Part shown: in pieces, positions 20,739 through 31,713 of the stretch
Numbering within the stretch: the first letter of the stretch is position 1
How the letters are laid out: each line of letters starts with the position of its first letter
Source of the DNA: Taxawa tesnikishii (nom. ined.)
Taxonomy: Eukaryota > Ascomycota > Dothideomycetes > Dothideales
Assembly: GCA_030247885.1 (NCBI GenBank)
Contig: JAPDRO010000003.1
Span: 248,001 to 312,000, forward strand
Direction of reading: 5' to 3'
DNA length: 64,000 nt
The notes under the pieces: generated by a model
What the model saw: only the letters and a program-made list of their open reading frames with translations
Database searches by the model: none
What the model was told of the DNA's origin: nothing
Position numbers and translations under genes: made by a program

Positions 20739-22561
20739 CTAGCGCTTGACCCTGGGAAACACGATACGGCCGTTCGAAAAGAACACGTTCTTGCCGCCAA
20801 ACCGCTCCTTGGTCCGATCTCCACCAGTGTGTCGCATCGGAGGAATACAAAACTTCTCATCCACCGAGCCGACCTGGACCTGAAGCCTGTACCCCTTGTC
20901 GAAGACGTACGAGGTCGGGTAGAAAGGAACAACCACACTGTAAGTCTTGCCCTTTTCAACCGAAGCTCGAGGTGCGGCAGCAACAGAAACGATCCTTTGC
21001 TTCAGGAAACCACTGTACTCATCTCTGTGCGAGAGTCGCCAGTAGGTGCGACAAAAGCTGTAGATGGGCTCATCGTGGTTGCCAGGCAAAACCACATACT
21101 CCCCTTTGTCGTCAATGGCCCGGAGGTACAAGAAAAGATCCAGATCTTCGGCTTCAGTGGACACCTCAACCTCGAGGTACGGGCTACCGAGGATCTCGAC
21201 TTCCTCTTCGAACGGAATACTGTCGAATGTGACGCTGCCCTGAAGACCTTCGTACTCGAAAGCTTTAGGTTCACCAGATGGCTTGTCAAAAACCAGCTTC
21301 TGATCCTCCGTAAAGTATAGAGACACATCATCTGCGTCAGCCGGTGGGAAAGACTTCTCATTCCGGAAGTAGGTCTCAGTACCATGTCTGACTAGGACTC
21401 TCACGGGTGGGACTTCTAACATTCCGTTGTCGTGTTTTCCCATCAAGAAGTAGTCGAGAAACTTCTTCTCGTACTCGACATGCTCAGGAAAGTAGAAGCT
21501 GGCCAAATGGTTACCTGTGTGCATCTCCAGCCATTTGTGCTTTGAGGACATGCTATTGTAAGCAAGGATATTGCCTGGAAGATGGATTTCCGGATCGGTC
21601 CAGTTACCGGCGGTGTAAAGGGGACCTGAATATTGGCAAGCTTTCGAAGCTTGTACAGAATCGCCCAAGGATCCTCGGTCGGATACTCTGCTTTCTCAAG
21701 CAGAGCAGGGAAATCGTTACGGTTGGCTTCCAGCTGGTCCTGACTCATCTCTTGCGCGCCACGTTGATAGGGGACGACAATATTGTTGAACCAGTGCCCC
21801 TGGAAGTTAGAGCTGTAGACTCCGCCCCTGCGTGATGCCTGATACATGTCGGCGGCTGACTCGTAGGAAAGCACGCACGTCAAGTGCGGAGGCTGCTGCA
21901 TTGCAGCCCAGTATCCGACCATGCCGTAGTAGCTGATGCCCGCCATGGCAACCTTACCGGTGTTCCATGGCTGTGTACCGATCCATTCGATGATGTCGTA
22001 GAGGTCTTGTACTCTGTTAGAACCGAGCGCCTAATAATTTCTCCTTTATGCATCGCTGAAGGGGAGCTCGTTATTTCCCTCACCTTGGCCTTCCGCGTCC
22101 GCCTGGATCTTCGCTGAACGCTCCAAGCCAAACACATCCAGTCGTCCTTCGCTCTTTCCAGTTCCACGGGTATCAACCCGGACTATGGCATACCCATATT
22201 CTTTGGTCTAGTATCCATCAGCAGTGCCGATGAGACAATAGATTCAACTTACCCATAGAATCGGGTCAACGAGCTCGAAAGCCGAATCTGGGCCTTGCGG
22301 CTTGATACTCTTGTACATGTTGTGATATATATCCGTCTTCGGAAGGCCGAAGGTGGAAGAATGAATGTCTTTACCGTAAGGACCAAAGCTGGCAAGCACT
22401 GGGGCCTTGACGTTCTCCTTGGTGGTAGCGAACGGAAGGAAGATGTCTGCACACAGTCGGACGCCATCTCTCATCGGTACGAAAACATCCTTGAAACGGG
22501 TGTATCCATCGACATCTGTAACACTAGATGCATTCTTAGGTAGCTCCAGAGATGAGGCCAT
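20739..22561 (-). CDS. CocE/NonD-type alpha/beta hydrolase (X-Pro dipeptidyl-peptidase S15 family)
   Basis: Three exons: 22561-22253, 22207-22084 and 22005-20739, with introns of 45 and 78 bp. Joins are confirmed by conserved text: DPILW to TKEYGYAIVRVDTRGTG, and AEGQ to DLYDIIEWIGTQPWNTGKVA. The nucleophile elbow is AGISYYGMVG. A C-terminal jelly-roll domain (PYLEVEVSTEAEDLDLFLYL) is typical of S15. Frame is lost once: RKLANIQVP switches to LYTAGNWTDPEIHLPG at plus-strand GGGG 21620-21623, which needs a fifth base. Corrected length is 566 residues. Such enzymes hydrolyse acyl esters or X-Pro peptides; the substrate is unknown. Confidence 0.87.
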
Positions 22562-23544
22562 TGCTGCTGAGTGTGTGGTTGTTCAGGGTTTGAAGGAACG
22601 ACAACGACCGATGCGTTGAAAGTCTATATACACCTAACTAAGTCCATCCTCTCAATGCGGGGTCAAGGACGCAAAATCTCCGCTCACTTCGGTATCAGTT
22701 GACGGGAACGTTTCCTTTGAACTACTCAGATAGTGCTGCAAGACTATGCTGCATCTACTGGAGGTGTTGTGGCGAGTCGGAACGGCTGTGTACACTTCCG
22801 GTATATAATTCAGTCCAGTGGCAACAGTCTGGCCTTGCGCCCAGGCTAGGGCACTCTAAGTCGGAGCGGTCGTCAATCTGATCGGCAAGGCTCAGGTTTG
22901 TCAACACGGATTCACATCATTTGATGATTGCTTTGTTGCTGAAAGGACCTTGGGGTCACCTCTTCCCCTTCCTTGATCAGCGCCGATGCCGAAAGCGGCC
23001 CGACGACCGTTCATTCCGTCTTAGCTCCGTCGGATACTCTCACTTTACCTTGGCATGCCAGTGTATCCAGCTTCCATAGTAGACTAATAAACCTGCATGC
23101 TGTCCGGGGATGCTTCCGGAACTGTAGTGACCCGAACATCCGTTGCAGTCGGGCCTTGATATACCATCCATCACTCTGCCAGTCAAGACACGGTCTTAGC
23201 AATGCGCTCATTGGCATAGCTCGATTGAGTTGTGATACGATGGATTCATCGTGTGAGGTCACGTCGCAAGAATTGCGGTCGATCTATCGATTTACCAGTC
23301 TTGCTTACGGCGCCCGCAGACTGAGCACACCAGCACTGGCAAGCATTTCTACTGAAGCTTCCTTACCATCCTGTGCCTTGCCGTTGAAGCGACTCCCTGC
23401 TTTTTCACCCCAAGGTCAACTTCTGCTATCTCTGCTCCAAAACTTTGGCGCAAACCGCGTTTGCTGCGGTCGACGTCACATGGCCCAACTCGTTTTTCTG
23501 AGCAGCTCACAGCATCCCGCCGGCGGCCCAGTCTTGCTCGACGC

Positions 23545-23883
23545 GAGTACTTTGACTACCACGCGCTCGTCCACGGACAAGAAGCGTGGACTGCCCCCGA
23601 CAGCATCGACCAGCCGCTCGCTTACGTCTAAGACCACAGTCTCGACAGCGCCATGGGAGTGAATACATCGTACACCAAAGCGCCATCCTACACCGGCCGC
23701 GACAACCTCACAGAGTCGTACAGCCGGTTTGAGGATGCCTTTGCCACGCCTCCGCCCAGTAATTACATAGCGACAGTGATCGGTCCCGCTGGCAACAGCT
23801 TCAGCGACCCGAGTGCAGCTTTCAGCATGTATGCCTATGGGAACTTCTTCCCAGGTGTCAAGAACACCTGTGTCCTTAACTGA
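23545..23883 (+). pseudogene. Doubtful decayed ORF, unknown
   Basis: One frame reads YFDYHALVHGQEAWTAPDSI, passes a single TAA near 23630, then continues in phase as DHSLDSAMGVNTSYTKAPSY and through to PGVKNTCVLN and a TGA. The smooth composition across the stop suggests a former coding region, perhaps of a secreted protein. Upstream sequence (FAAVDVTWPNSFF in another frame) may belong to it. I do not recognise the family. Confidence 0.3.
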
Positions 23884-23920
23884 CCTCATGAGGCTGTGGC
23901 CGCTTTTTTGAACTATTAGT

Positions 23921-23975
23921 TGAGCTTCACTTGAGATACACTTGAGCTGTACTATAAGTTCACTCAAGCTCGACT
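23921..23975. repeat. 11-bp-period degenerate tandem array A
   Basis: Five consecutive 11-mers: TGAGCTTCACT, TGAGATACACT, TGAGCTGTACT, ATAAGTTCACT, CAAGCTCGACT. It lies between a decayed ORF and the macrodomain gene. The same consensus recurs at five other sites in the window. Confidence 0.85.
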
Positions 23976-24231
23976 GGATTGTTCCCTCCGATCATTGAAT
24001 GGAACAGACGAGATCGAACGGTGCATTGAATGAAAAGGAGAAGATGAAGTTGAAGTGAGCATTGCGTGAAACAGCAATGCGTGATGTCAGTGGCCCGTGT
24101 GTACGCGACTTCCCAAATCGCATGTGAAAGTCGGGTCTTGCCTTTCCTCATGAGACAAGAGCAAAAACATCGACGCATTCTCTTCGTTCTCTTTCTTTCG
24201 TCGTCGCAACCTCTCTGGCCGTAGCAACTAC

Positions 24232-25149
24232 ATGCCACCGCTCTCCAGAATGGCGACCATCAAATCACTGAACGACATACCGACACTCACACTTCTCTAC
24301 AAGCTTGGCCGTCTCTCCCCAGCTTCGGCGACGCTCCAAGGTGCTAGTAGCGCCTACAACGACAAAATCAGCCTGATCCGCACCGATATCACCAAGCTCA
24401 AAGTCGACGTGATCGTCAATGCCGCGAACGAGTCTCTTCTAGGCGGAGGTGGTGTAGATGGTGCCATCCACCGCGCTGCTGGCCCGCAACTTCTGGACGA
24501 GTGCGAAACCCTCGACGGCTGCGATACTGGTGATGCTAAGATTACCAACGCGTACAATCTGCCATGCAAGAAAGTTATTCATGCCGTTGGACCAGTCTAT
24601 TACACTACGAAGCGTCAGGGCAAGCACACGTCGTTGCTGCAGTCCTGCTACAGGAAGTGCCTCGACCTGGCTGTGGAGAACAACTGCAAGAGCATCGCTT
24701 TCAGTGCCCTCAGCACTGGCGTCTACGGGTACCCAAGCGACGAGGCTGCGCAGGCCGCGAGTGAGGAAGTGAAGAAGTGGCTGGATACGCATGGCAAGGC
24801 GGATGAGATGGACAGGATCATCTTTTGCAGCTTCATGGAGAAGGACGAGATCGCGTACAACAAGGAGATCCCGCAAGTCAAGGTGCCATCGTATGTGAAT
24901 GTTCATCTTCGCTAACCGACACAGGAAACACTTCCTCCTGCTACAGAGGTACCTTCAGATGAGGATCGTGAGGAAGGCGGCGTGAAGCTGGATGAGTCCA
25001 AGACTGAGGCGAAGGACGAGGCCATGTCTCAGCTTCCGGACGCGCCAACTAACCAACCGGTGGCAGAGGGGCAACCTGAGGCTAAGAAGCTCAAGTCCAG
25101 CCATTCAGACACTGGGGACTTCGACAAAGTGACGAGATCTGAGCTTTAA
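24232..25149 (+). CDS. Macrodomain protein (MACROD/O-acetyl-ADP-ribose deacetylase type)
   Basis: Two exons, 24232-24876 and 24925-25149, total 289 residues. The macrodomain (about 40-215) shows the ADP-ribose pocket: [40 protein letters not shown] and the phosphate loop [10 protein letters not shown]. It should remove mono-ADP-ribose or hydrolyse O-acetyl-ADP-ribose. Exon 2 adds a charged, low-complexity tail ([20 protein letters not shown]). The splice is the weak point: the phase that keeps the tail open uses a GTCAAG donor joining EIPQ to ETLPPATEV, which aligns with the family's EIPKYFPPT; the better-looking GTATGT donor gives a short wrong-frame end. A second ATG at 24250 is an alternative start. 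Confidence 0.85.
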
Positions 25150-25673
25150 GTGAGGCACAGGTTCGGGTAGACCCATAACTGCAGCTGTACACCTCTGGCG
25201 GTCTTTGACATGCATGATGCGTAGTATTGGGATTCAGAGCATTGGCGTTGTCGGTATACCCTGGGCATGTCGAATCGATTACGAAAAGTTTTGCTTTCCA
25301 CTTTAATAATTGGGAGAAAATTGGAACCTCAATACAGTACTATGCAGAGATTGCCTCTCGATCGTAGACAGGTTTGCTAGACAGCAGGCATAACCAGCCA
25401 GCGTTCTGCTTCCACTCATCCGATCGCTTCTCGACTCAATATAGAGATATCACTATATGATGCGAGCAATGGCCCAGCGTAGATCAGGCTGATCAACGGG
25501 AGATTGACTCCACGTTCCGCGGCCTTCCCAACCTTGAGTCGCCTCGCAACCAGTCTTGTTGCCCGCGACCTAGACAACCTTGCACACTCTCACCCTTTCA
25601 TGTATATAGTAATGTTAATACAGTAATTCCTTCTCTTCATTTCCCAGTTTCTACATTTTCCTTGGTCGCGGCC
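25150..25673. other. Intergenic, no supported gene
   Basis: 524 bp between two forward genes; terminator of one and promoter of the next, nothing else recognised. Confidence 0.5.
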
Positions 25674-28600
25674 ATGAGTGCTCCGCAACGCCAGTTTGTC
25701 CGCACGCAGGACCCCACACTCACAACAGCCTTGGAAAGTCTGGGATCCGATTCCTATACTGCGTATCGGCTTGTCAGTCTCTATTTCTTGTTGACGGGAT
25801 TACGGAAACGAAAGAACTAACAGTTCTTACCAGAAACACGCCGACGCCGAACATGTTCACCTTACAACGCGCCGCTGCTTCGTAGGACCTATTCCGGAGG
25901 GCTGGCTCCGGAGCCACCGCAAGGAGTGGTATAAGCATTATCTACATATTCACCATTCTTCCAAGGCCCCAACCTTCTCCGCTGGCGACAACGTCAGCCA
26001 TCACCGGCGTATGACTGGCATCGACGCCCCTACATAAGGCCAAGCTTTCCACAGCCGGCCGATGTTAATGCAGAGGACAGAAGGAGCGATATTGAGGAGG
26101 AAGAAGAGGATGAGGAACTCGAGGATGCAGATTCGGACGAGGAGATTGTGACGGAACCGCCAGGCGCAGTGTCGATGCCTAGAGTTCTAACAAATCCGGA
26201 GGGCCAAATATTAAAGGAGGATGAGGAGGACGAGGGCAGGAGGAAGGAGCCCAATCCGGCACTATCTTCGTATACCACCGGTCCAGCTTCCTTTAAGACC
26301 GCCTTTCAGTCTCCGCCCTCTCCGGACAGCGCAAGGAATCTGCCACAGCCAGAACGAAAACAGATGGGAAGGGGGACATCGGCCGCATCATATGTTACAG
26401 CGTCTAATGGCTTGCTGGTACCTGGGGATGGCGCTGAGGAAGTGACGGATGACAAAGCAGACCGAAAGCGACGTAGTGAGTCGAAGAGGCGGAGTGTTCG
26501 GTTCGAAAATGGCGAGGAACCCACAGCAACTGGACCTCGGAACTCCTCTGTGGTGGACAGCAGTATAAGTGCTCTTACTCCAGACGCAGTACAGTCAGGT
26601 TTCAGTTCAGTCCGATCAACCACCTCCTTGCTTCGAGCACAAAGGTCAGATGCAGATATGTCTCAACAGGAAGCGGGGAGAACGTCGACACAGCAACTCC
26701 TGGAGTTAGCACAGATAGGCAGCAAGACGCTGCGCTGCAGCGTACCAACTCTACTCGCTCACAAGGTTCCCACAACGGCAATCGTAGAGCAAGCGAAAAC
26801 AGAGCCGGTCTAATACGGTTCAATATTCCGGACGTAAAGCCAAGCAAAACAGAATTGCAGGTCAAGGCGCGGTTGGCCCAGGTCGGACGAAGACGGCTTC
26901 CTCGTAGCTTAACTCGTAGCAAGTTGAAAGATGGCGAGATTGTGAAGATGGAAAAGATGCTCGTTCGCAAAGACATCGCTGCTGGGCAGGAACAACCTAG
27001 CGAAGATTACAATGAAAAGGACAGCCGCCGGGTCGAAGCTCGCACGGTCAAGAAATGGGCAGAGTTTATGGTGGTCTGCAGAGAGAGCCACGAGGACGAC
27101 GCGACAATGGTCTTGCAGATGTACAAGACGAGGGTCATCCCTGCTACCAATGAAAGCAAGACGAAAAAGAGAGCCACACATCAGCTGCTGCTCCACAAGA
27201 AGAAGATTAAGATCAATCTTTTCTCCGCTCTGGACAAGACCATCGTTCTTTGGGTGCCGAAGGAACTGGGGACTGAAATCTTCTTTTGCGCCCTCATGCG
27301 GGCTCGAACGCGGTGGAATGGTACAATTTCCTCCGAAGCGTGCTTGGGGCCGGGCGAGCGCAGACCCTACAGGTTAACATACCGGACCTCCGCGTGAGTC
27401 TCAGGCTCGAAAACCCGTTCGAGCAGTTGGAAGCTTCACAGGACCTCGCAGAAGCGGCGGAGGGAGATGAAAACGCACTTGCTCGGGTAGTTGAGGAAGA
27501 GCAAGCCATCGCAAGCCGCATAATTGATCGCTGTATCGAGATGCTTGCCAAGTCTGACGAATGGAACAATGTGTTGGCCCAGTGGACCAAGAACGATCGC
27601 GTGGGTCTAGCGTGGAAGCGGTACGACCGCCTGGAATGGATCCACGGAGCCAACGAGCGTAAGATGTACGGCACAATCGCGATGCAGAAGACACATGAGC
27701 TGGAGTTGCGGCCAAAACAACATTACCCTCTCGTCACGAAAGCGAAAGGCAAGACACTTCACGAACCGCCCCCTGTTGAGGGCTTCCTGATACGCTTGAC
27801 GTCTCAGAAGGGCAATGAGCAGAAGTTCGGGAAAATGTTCTTCAAGCGGCTTTATTTCACCACTCACAACCAGTATTTGCTCTTCCTGCGGCCCGCAAGA
27901 GCGCTGCCACCTCCACCGCCCAAGATGCCCATGTCGGAGAACTCCAAGATACCCTCTGCCAAGCAAATCGCGGATAAGATTCCCATCGTGTTTGCAGTCA
28001 ATCCATATCCTTTGCACGACGACACAGTCGCCTGGCTTGCACCGCACGGCGCATCCGAGGAAGATATCCGCAAGCATGACCAAGATGCCTACGATGAGGC
28101 GGAGCGAAACGTGCACGCTTTGCTCAACTGCGACGGCTTTATCAACATGTGCGACATCAAAAAGGTGCGTAAGGTACATCGCGGAGCTACACCTGCGGAT
28201 GAGCAGGTTGATGAGGGCTCGGATGTCGATTTCGACGCCGAAGTCGAGGACAGTCGTCACGATGACGGCAAAACGACCGAGTTCGACGACGACCGCACCT
28301 TCGAGCTGCTCATGCGCAACGGGCTGGTCGTACGCCTGCAAGCGTTCAGCAAAGCAACCAAGAAGGAGTGGATGAAGCGCCTGCGCGAGCTCGTCGAGTA
28401 CTGGCAGCACCGCGCGGCCGCCGACATGGAACTGTACAAGTCCGTACGCGCCCAAAACCTGCGCGATCTCAACATCAACGAGCGCGCGGAAGCGGACGTG
28501 GGCAGCTTCGCGCACAAATGGGAAGTCACGCGCTCCTTCGCCAGCCCGGAGCTGTACAACATGTGCGGCATCAGCAGCTGTCGCAGCATCCACATGTCGG

Positions 28601-29174
28601 GCCTGCTGTTCCGCAAGCCGCGCCGACACGCCACCTTCACGCGATGCCACGTCATCCTCTCGCACGGCCACCTGCTCATCTTCCAGGACACGCTCCGCAA
28701 GAGCACGGGCAAGAAACTGGTCCATATCCACCACGAACGCCTCGCCGCCATTGACCTGCACGACTGCTACCTCTACGCCGGCGCGACGACGGAGGCCGAT
28801 CTGCTCTACCAAAACCGCACTTTCGACAGCAGCATGCCGGGCAACAACGCGCTGCCGCGCATCTGGCTCGAGGACGGTTGGACCAGTGCCGACGAAGACG
28901 TCATGATGTGCTTTGCCATCTGGCAGGGCCAGCGCAAGGGCTGGTTCCGCAGCAGCCAGGACGTCGACGATGTCAAGGAGGGTCAGAAGGTGAGGGGAAG
29001 GGCAGGCAGAAGATCAAGAGGGTTGGGCAGTTGGGTGTGCCTGGTAGGAGTGTTGTGTTCAGAGCGAGGAGTAGGGCGGAGAGGGATCATTGGGTCTTGG
29101 CTATTGCGACGGAGATTGAGCGGTTGGGGACTCAGGAGGATGTTAGGGTCGTTGACGATGGCAAGGGGAAGTAG
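25674..29174 (+). CDS. SPO71: Spo71/Spo7-family sporulation PH-domain protein, frame broken four times
   Basis: Two exons (25674-25772; from 25834; 61-bp intron). Corrected length is about 1,147 residues. The N-terminus has the GPIPEGWLRSHRKEWYK landmark, then an acidic, disordered stretch. The Spo7_2_N-like domain includes LFSALDKTIVLWVPKELGTE and WYNFLRSVLGAG, followed by two PH-like regions (about 650-780 with FLIRLTSQKGNEQKFGKMFF, and about 900-1,130). S. cerevisiae Spo71 and S. pombe Spo7 act in forespore membrane growth. Frame is lost at CCCC 26027-26030, GGGG 26675-26678, GGG 27300-27302 and GGG 28980-28982; each is repaired by one more base of the same kind and restores conserved text (DAP-YIRPSF, QEAG-ENVD, ALMRG-SNAVEWYN, KEG-SEGEGKG). 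The call rests on remembered family motifs. Confidence 0.8.
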
Positions 29175-29643
29175 GATAGCAATGGAGTAGGGGTGAGCGT
29201 GGTGAGGAGGACATAGGTGCGGATGGGGATCATCTCTAGCATGGCGTTTTGTGGGTTCTAGGTGTAATGATACCACGGTGCTTCATTTCTGGTTCGCATC
29301 AACCCGTGCCATGTTTTCTATCGATAACTGGAAGCGAAGAGTTTACATGAGGCATTCGCATAACAACGCTCGAGTGAAGAAGGTAAAGGGCTCAAGTGAA
29401 GCTCAAGTAAGGCTCACGTAGAGCCGGGGTGTGCGCACATGGATCAGTGAATGTCTCACAGCAAACACTCTCTTCCGACGCTCAACGGAAGAGGGGAGTG
29501 CGGAATGCATCCCTGTCATCGCAAAACCCACGTCCTTACACATCCCGGACTCGGTAATGCCTAACGTGCAGAGGGATATCTCATTCTTGTTGTGTTCTAT
29601 CTAGCGGAAAGTCCTATCATACGTCATCCCCCGTGTGTATCGT
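29175..29643. other. Intergenic with repeat array
   Basis: 469 bp between convergent genes; contains array B. Confidence 0.5.
29368..29422. repeat. 11-bp-period degenerate tandem array B
   Basis: Five 11-mers: GCTCGAGTGAA, GAAGGTAAAGG, GCTCAAGTGAA, GCTCAAGTAAG, GCTCACGTAGA. This is the reverse complement sense of array A. It sits about 190 bp past the SPO71 stop. Confidence 0.85.
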
Positions 29644-30468
29644 CTACTGACCACGTCCAACAGCACTGAGAAAAGAGAGAATTAGTATGCGTATTGCCAA
29701 CTCCGACCTTTCGAGACTTACTTGTATCCATAAGCCGTCCCCCAAGTACCAACGCGTTGATTGCAGGTGAGGTCCCCAGTCTGGTTGAACGCATGGTCGT
29801 TGCTTGCAATCATCAGCCGGCGTTGTTTCCAGCTGCCCGAAAAAGGTGCGGAAGACTTACAAGTAGCACTCCCAGAATGGAGTCACGGTGCCGTAATCCT
29901 GCATCATCCACTGGACATAGACGAAATCACAGCTGCCAAGCTGGGCACATTGGGCCTTGCAGGTGGCGATGGCATCTTTCTGGCCGACGGTGGAGTTCAG
30001 GGCGAAGTTGGCGCGGACAGCGACATCGATGCATCCGTCCTGGGGACCGAAGACCTTGGTGAAGCTTGGAGCGGCAAGCGAGAGGGTTTTGGTCGCGGTC
30101 ACGGTCGACGTGGCAGTGGTGAGCCAGGTAGAGACGGGGGTGGTGGTGAGGACGACCTGGCCAGTAACGGTGACAGTCTTAGTGACGGTGTCGCAGGACG
30201 AGTCGGAAGCATCACGGCGGTCGCGGCGCAACGGAGCGTGTGCGACCACGCTGGTGGTCTTTGCGTGAGTGTATGTCGTGGTCGTTACTTCGGTGGTCTC
30301 CAAGACGTTGAAGACGGAGTAGATGGTCGAGATTGGGCCTGGGGCGGTGACGAAAGAGGACACGATGTCGACCGAGGTGACGGTGACGGTGCTAGGGGAG
30401 CATGATTGGGCATATACTGTCGAAGAGAGCCCAAGGGCGATCAACGCTGTGGAGAAGATGGCCTGCAT
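29644..30468 (-). CDS. Secreted Thr/Val-rich protein, unknown
   Basis: Three exons: 30468-29861, 29802-29722 and 29665-29644, with introns of 58 and 56 bp; 236 residues. The ATG at 30468 opens a signal peptide (MQAIFSTALIALGLSSTVYA). A Ser/Thr/Val-rich zone with TVTVTS, TTTTYTHAKT and a possible dibasic processing site (LRRDRRDAS) precedes a compact C-terminal domain of about 75 residues with cysteines in DGCIDVAV, ATCKAQCAQLGSC, FWECYF and LTCNQRVGTWG. Exon joins WECY-FNDHAFNQTG and AYGY-NAVGRGQ keep the phase. The layout is that of a small secreted fungal protein. No enzyme motif is present. Confidence 0.72.
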
Positions 30469-31713
30469 TGTAGAGGAAATCGAAAACGGACGAGGGGTAG
30501 CAGTTGTAACGTAAGCTCCAGAGTAACGAATGGAAATGCTCGGACGCAGTCCGGGGCAATGCTTGTGGAGTGAGAAAGAGATGCAGCGCAACGCCGGGAT
30601 GCTGTGAGTAGTGATGATCACAACTGAAAAGAGCAAGAAACAACCTCAGCTATATCACCGAACACCTGCCACAGCAAACATCCATTGACGCACAATATCG
30701 GATCCCCTCATGGCATTCCGGTGGATGCCACTTTGGCTAGACTTGATTCTTTTCCCGCGTTAAGGACGAACGTGGAAACCATCCGCATCGCGGCGGCATC
30801 CTATCATCATTTTACTGTCTCCCACGGTCAGCGGGAGGCTTGCAGTGGTGAAACTTGCAGGTGCTGGCATACGCAAGGAAGCAAGCCTCAACGGACCGGC
30901 GGGTCGGCTAGAATGGTGCTGGATACGATAGGAGAGGTCGCTGTGATGTCCGCGCAAGCGGAGGCGGACCGTCAACTGGCTACCAGTCGTGCGGTCAGTG
31001 CGGTCAGGTACGAGAGCTTGTTAGGAGCGATCTGTTCTGGGCAAAAACGTGCCTCGAGGGCCGGGATGATCCTGGTTTGGGCGGTGCGATATTGAGTCCA
31101 AAATGGCCGTTCCACTGCAGAAGAGCGGAGCAGGGTCGTCGACTTAGGTATCACACCAGCGCAGATGCGGTCTAGCATGCGGCGTGAAGAAGACGTCCGC
31201 TTGCGCAAGCCGTGTCCGTCTCTTAATCCTCCACGACTCCCAATTGGCCAGGCTCGATCCTGCTGCCAGGGCACTTCCCGTCCCTAGAAGCCATCCGTGC
31301 CGAGGGATGTCGTGTTTGCACGGCGGCACGTCGTCAACGGCTGTCACATCTGTGAGTGCGTGAAACGATTGTGTTACATGTACAGGAGCCAACTTCCTCC
31401 TTTCTTTGCCGAAGTCCAAGCTCTCGTTGCGGCTCCACAAAATCCGTGCTCGAATAGTGCTCCTCGTACCACGTGAAATATGAAGAGCCGGGATACGCAG
31501 GCTGATCTGTGACGATTGAAACTAGCAAGTGCCAAAATGTACATGCATATGCATATGCACACAACAACTATATATGGGCATGCATGTCTGCCAATTTAGC
31601 CATGAGCGGACCCAACCATTATTTCCTGTTTCCCAATCAACACTTCAGCCAGATACGATCCACCTGTACGGTTCAGGACGGCCCACGACCCGCCTTTCGA
31701 TAGTCTATGGAAG
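30469..31713. other. Intergenic, no supported gene
   Basis: 1.2 kb with only unconvincing frames. A palindromic ACATGCATATGCATATGCAC lies at about 31540-31560. Confidence 0.5.

Larger units (their letters stand above)
22562..24231. other. Gene-poor stretch
   Basis: 1.7 kb with no intact gene. It contains a doubtful decayed ORF (23545-23883) and an 11-bp-period repeat array (23921-23975), both listed separately. Confidence 0.5.

Noticed and set aside
27607-28812. Minus-strand open frame of 401 codons
   Set aside because: It lies exactly antisense to the well-supported SPO71-type coding region and has shadow-like composition (Val/Ala/Leu/Gln runs).
26027-28982. Programmed frameshifting as the cause of the breaks in the SPO71-type gene
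   Set aside because: The same missing-base signature occurs in many unrelated genes of the window, and no slippery-site/pseudoknot arrangement was seen.
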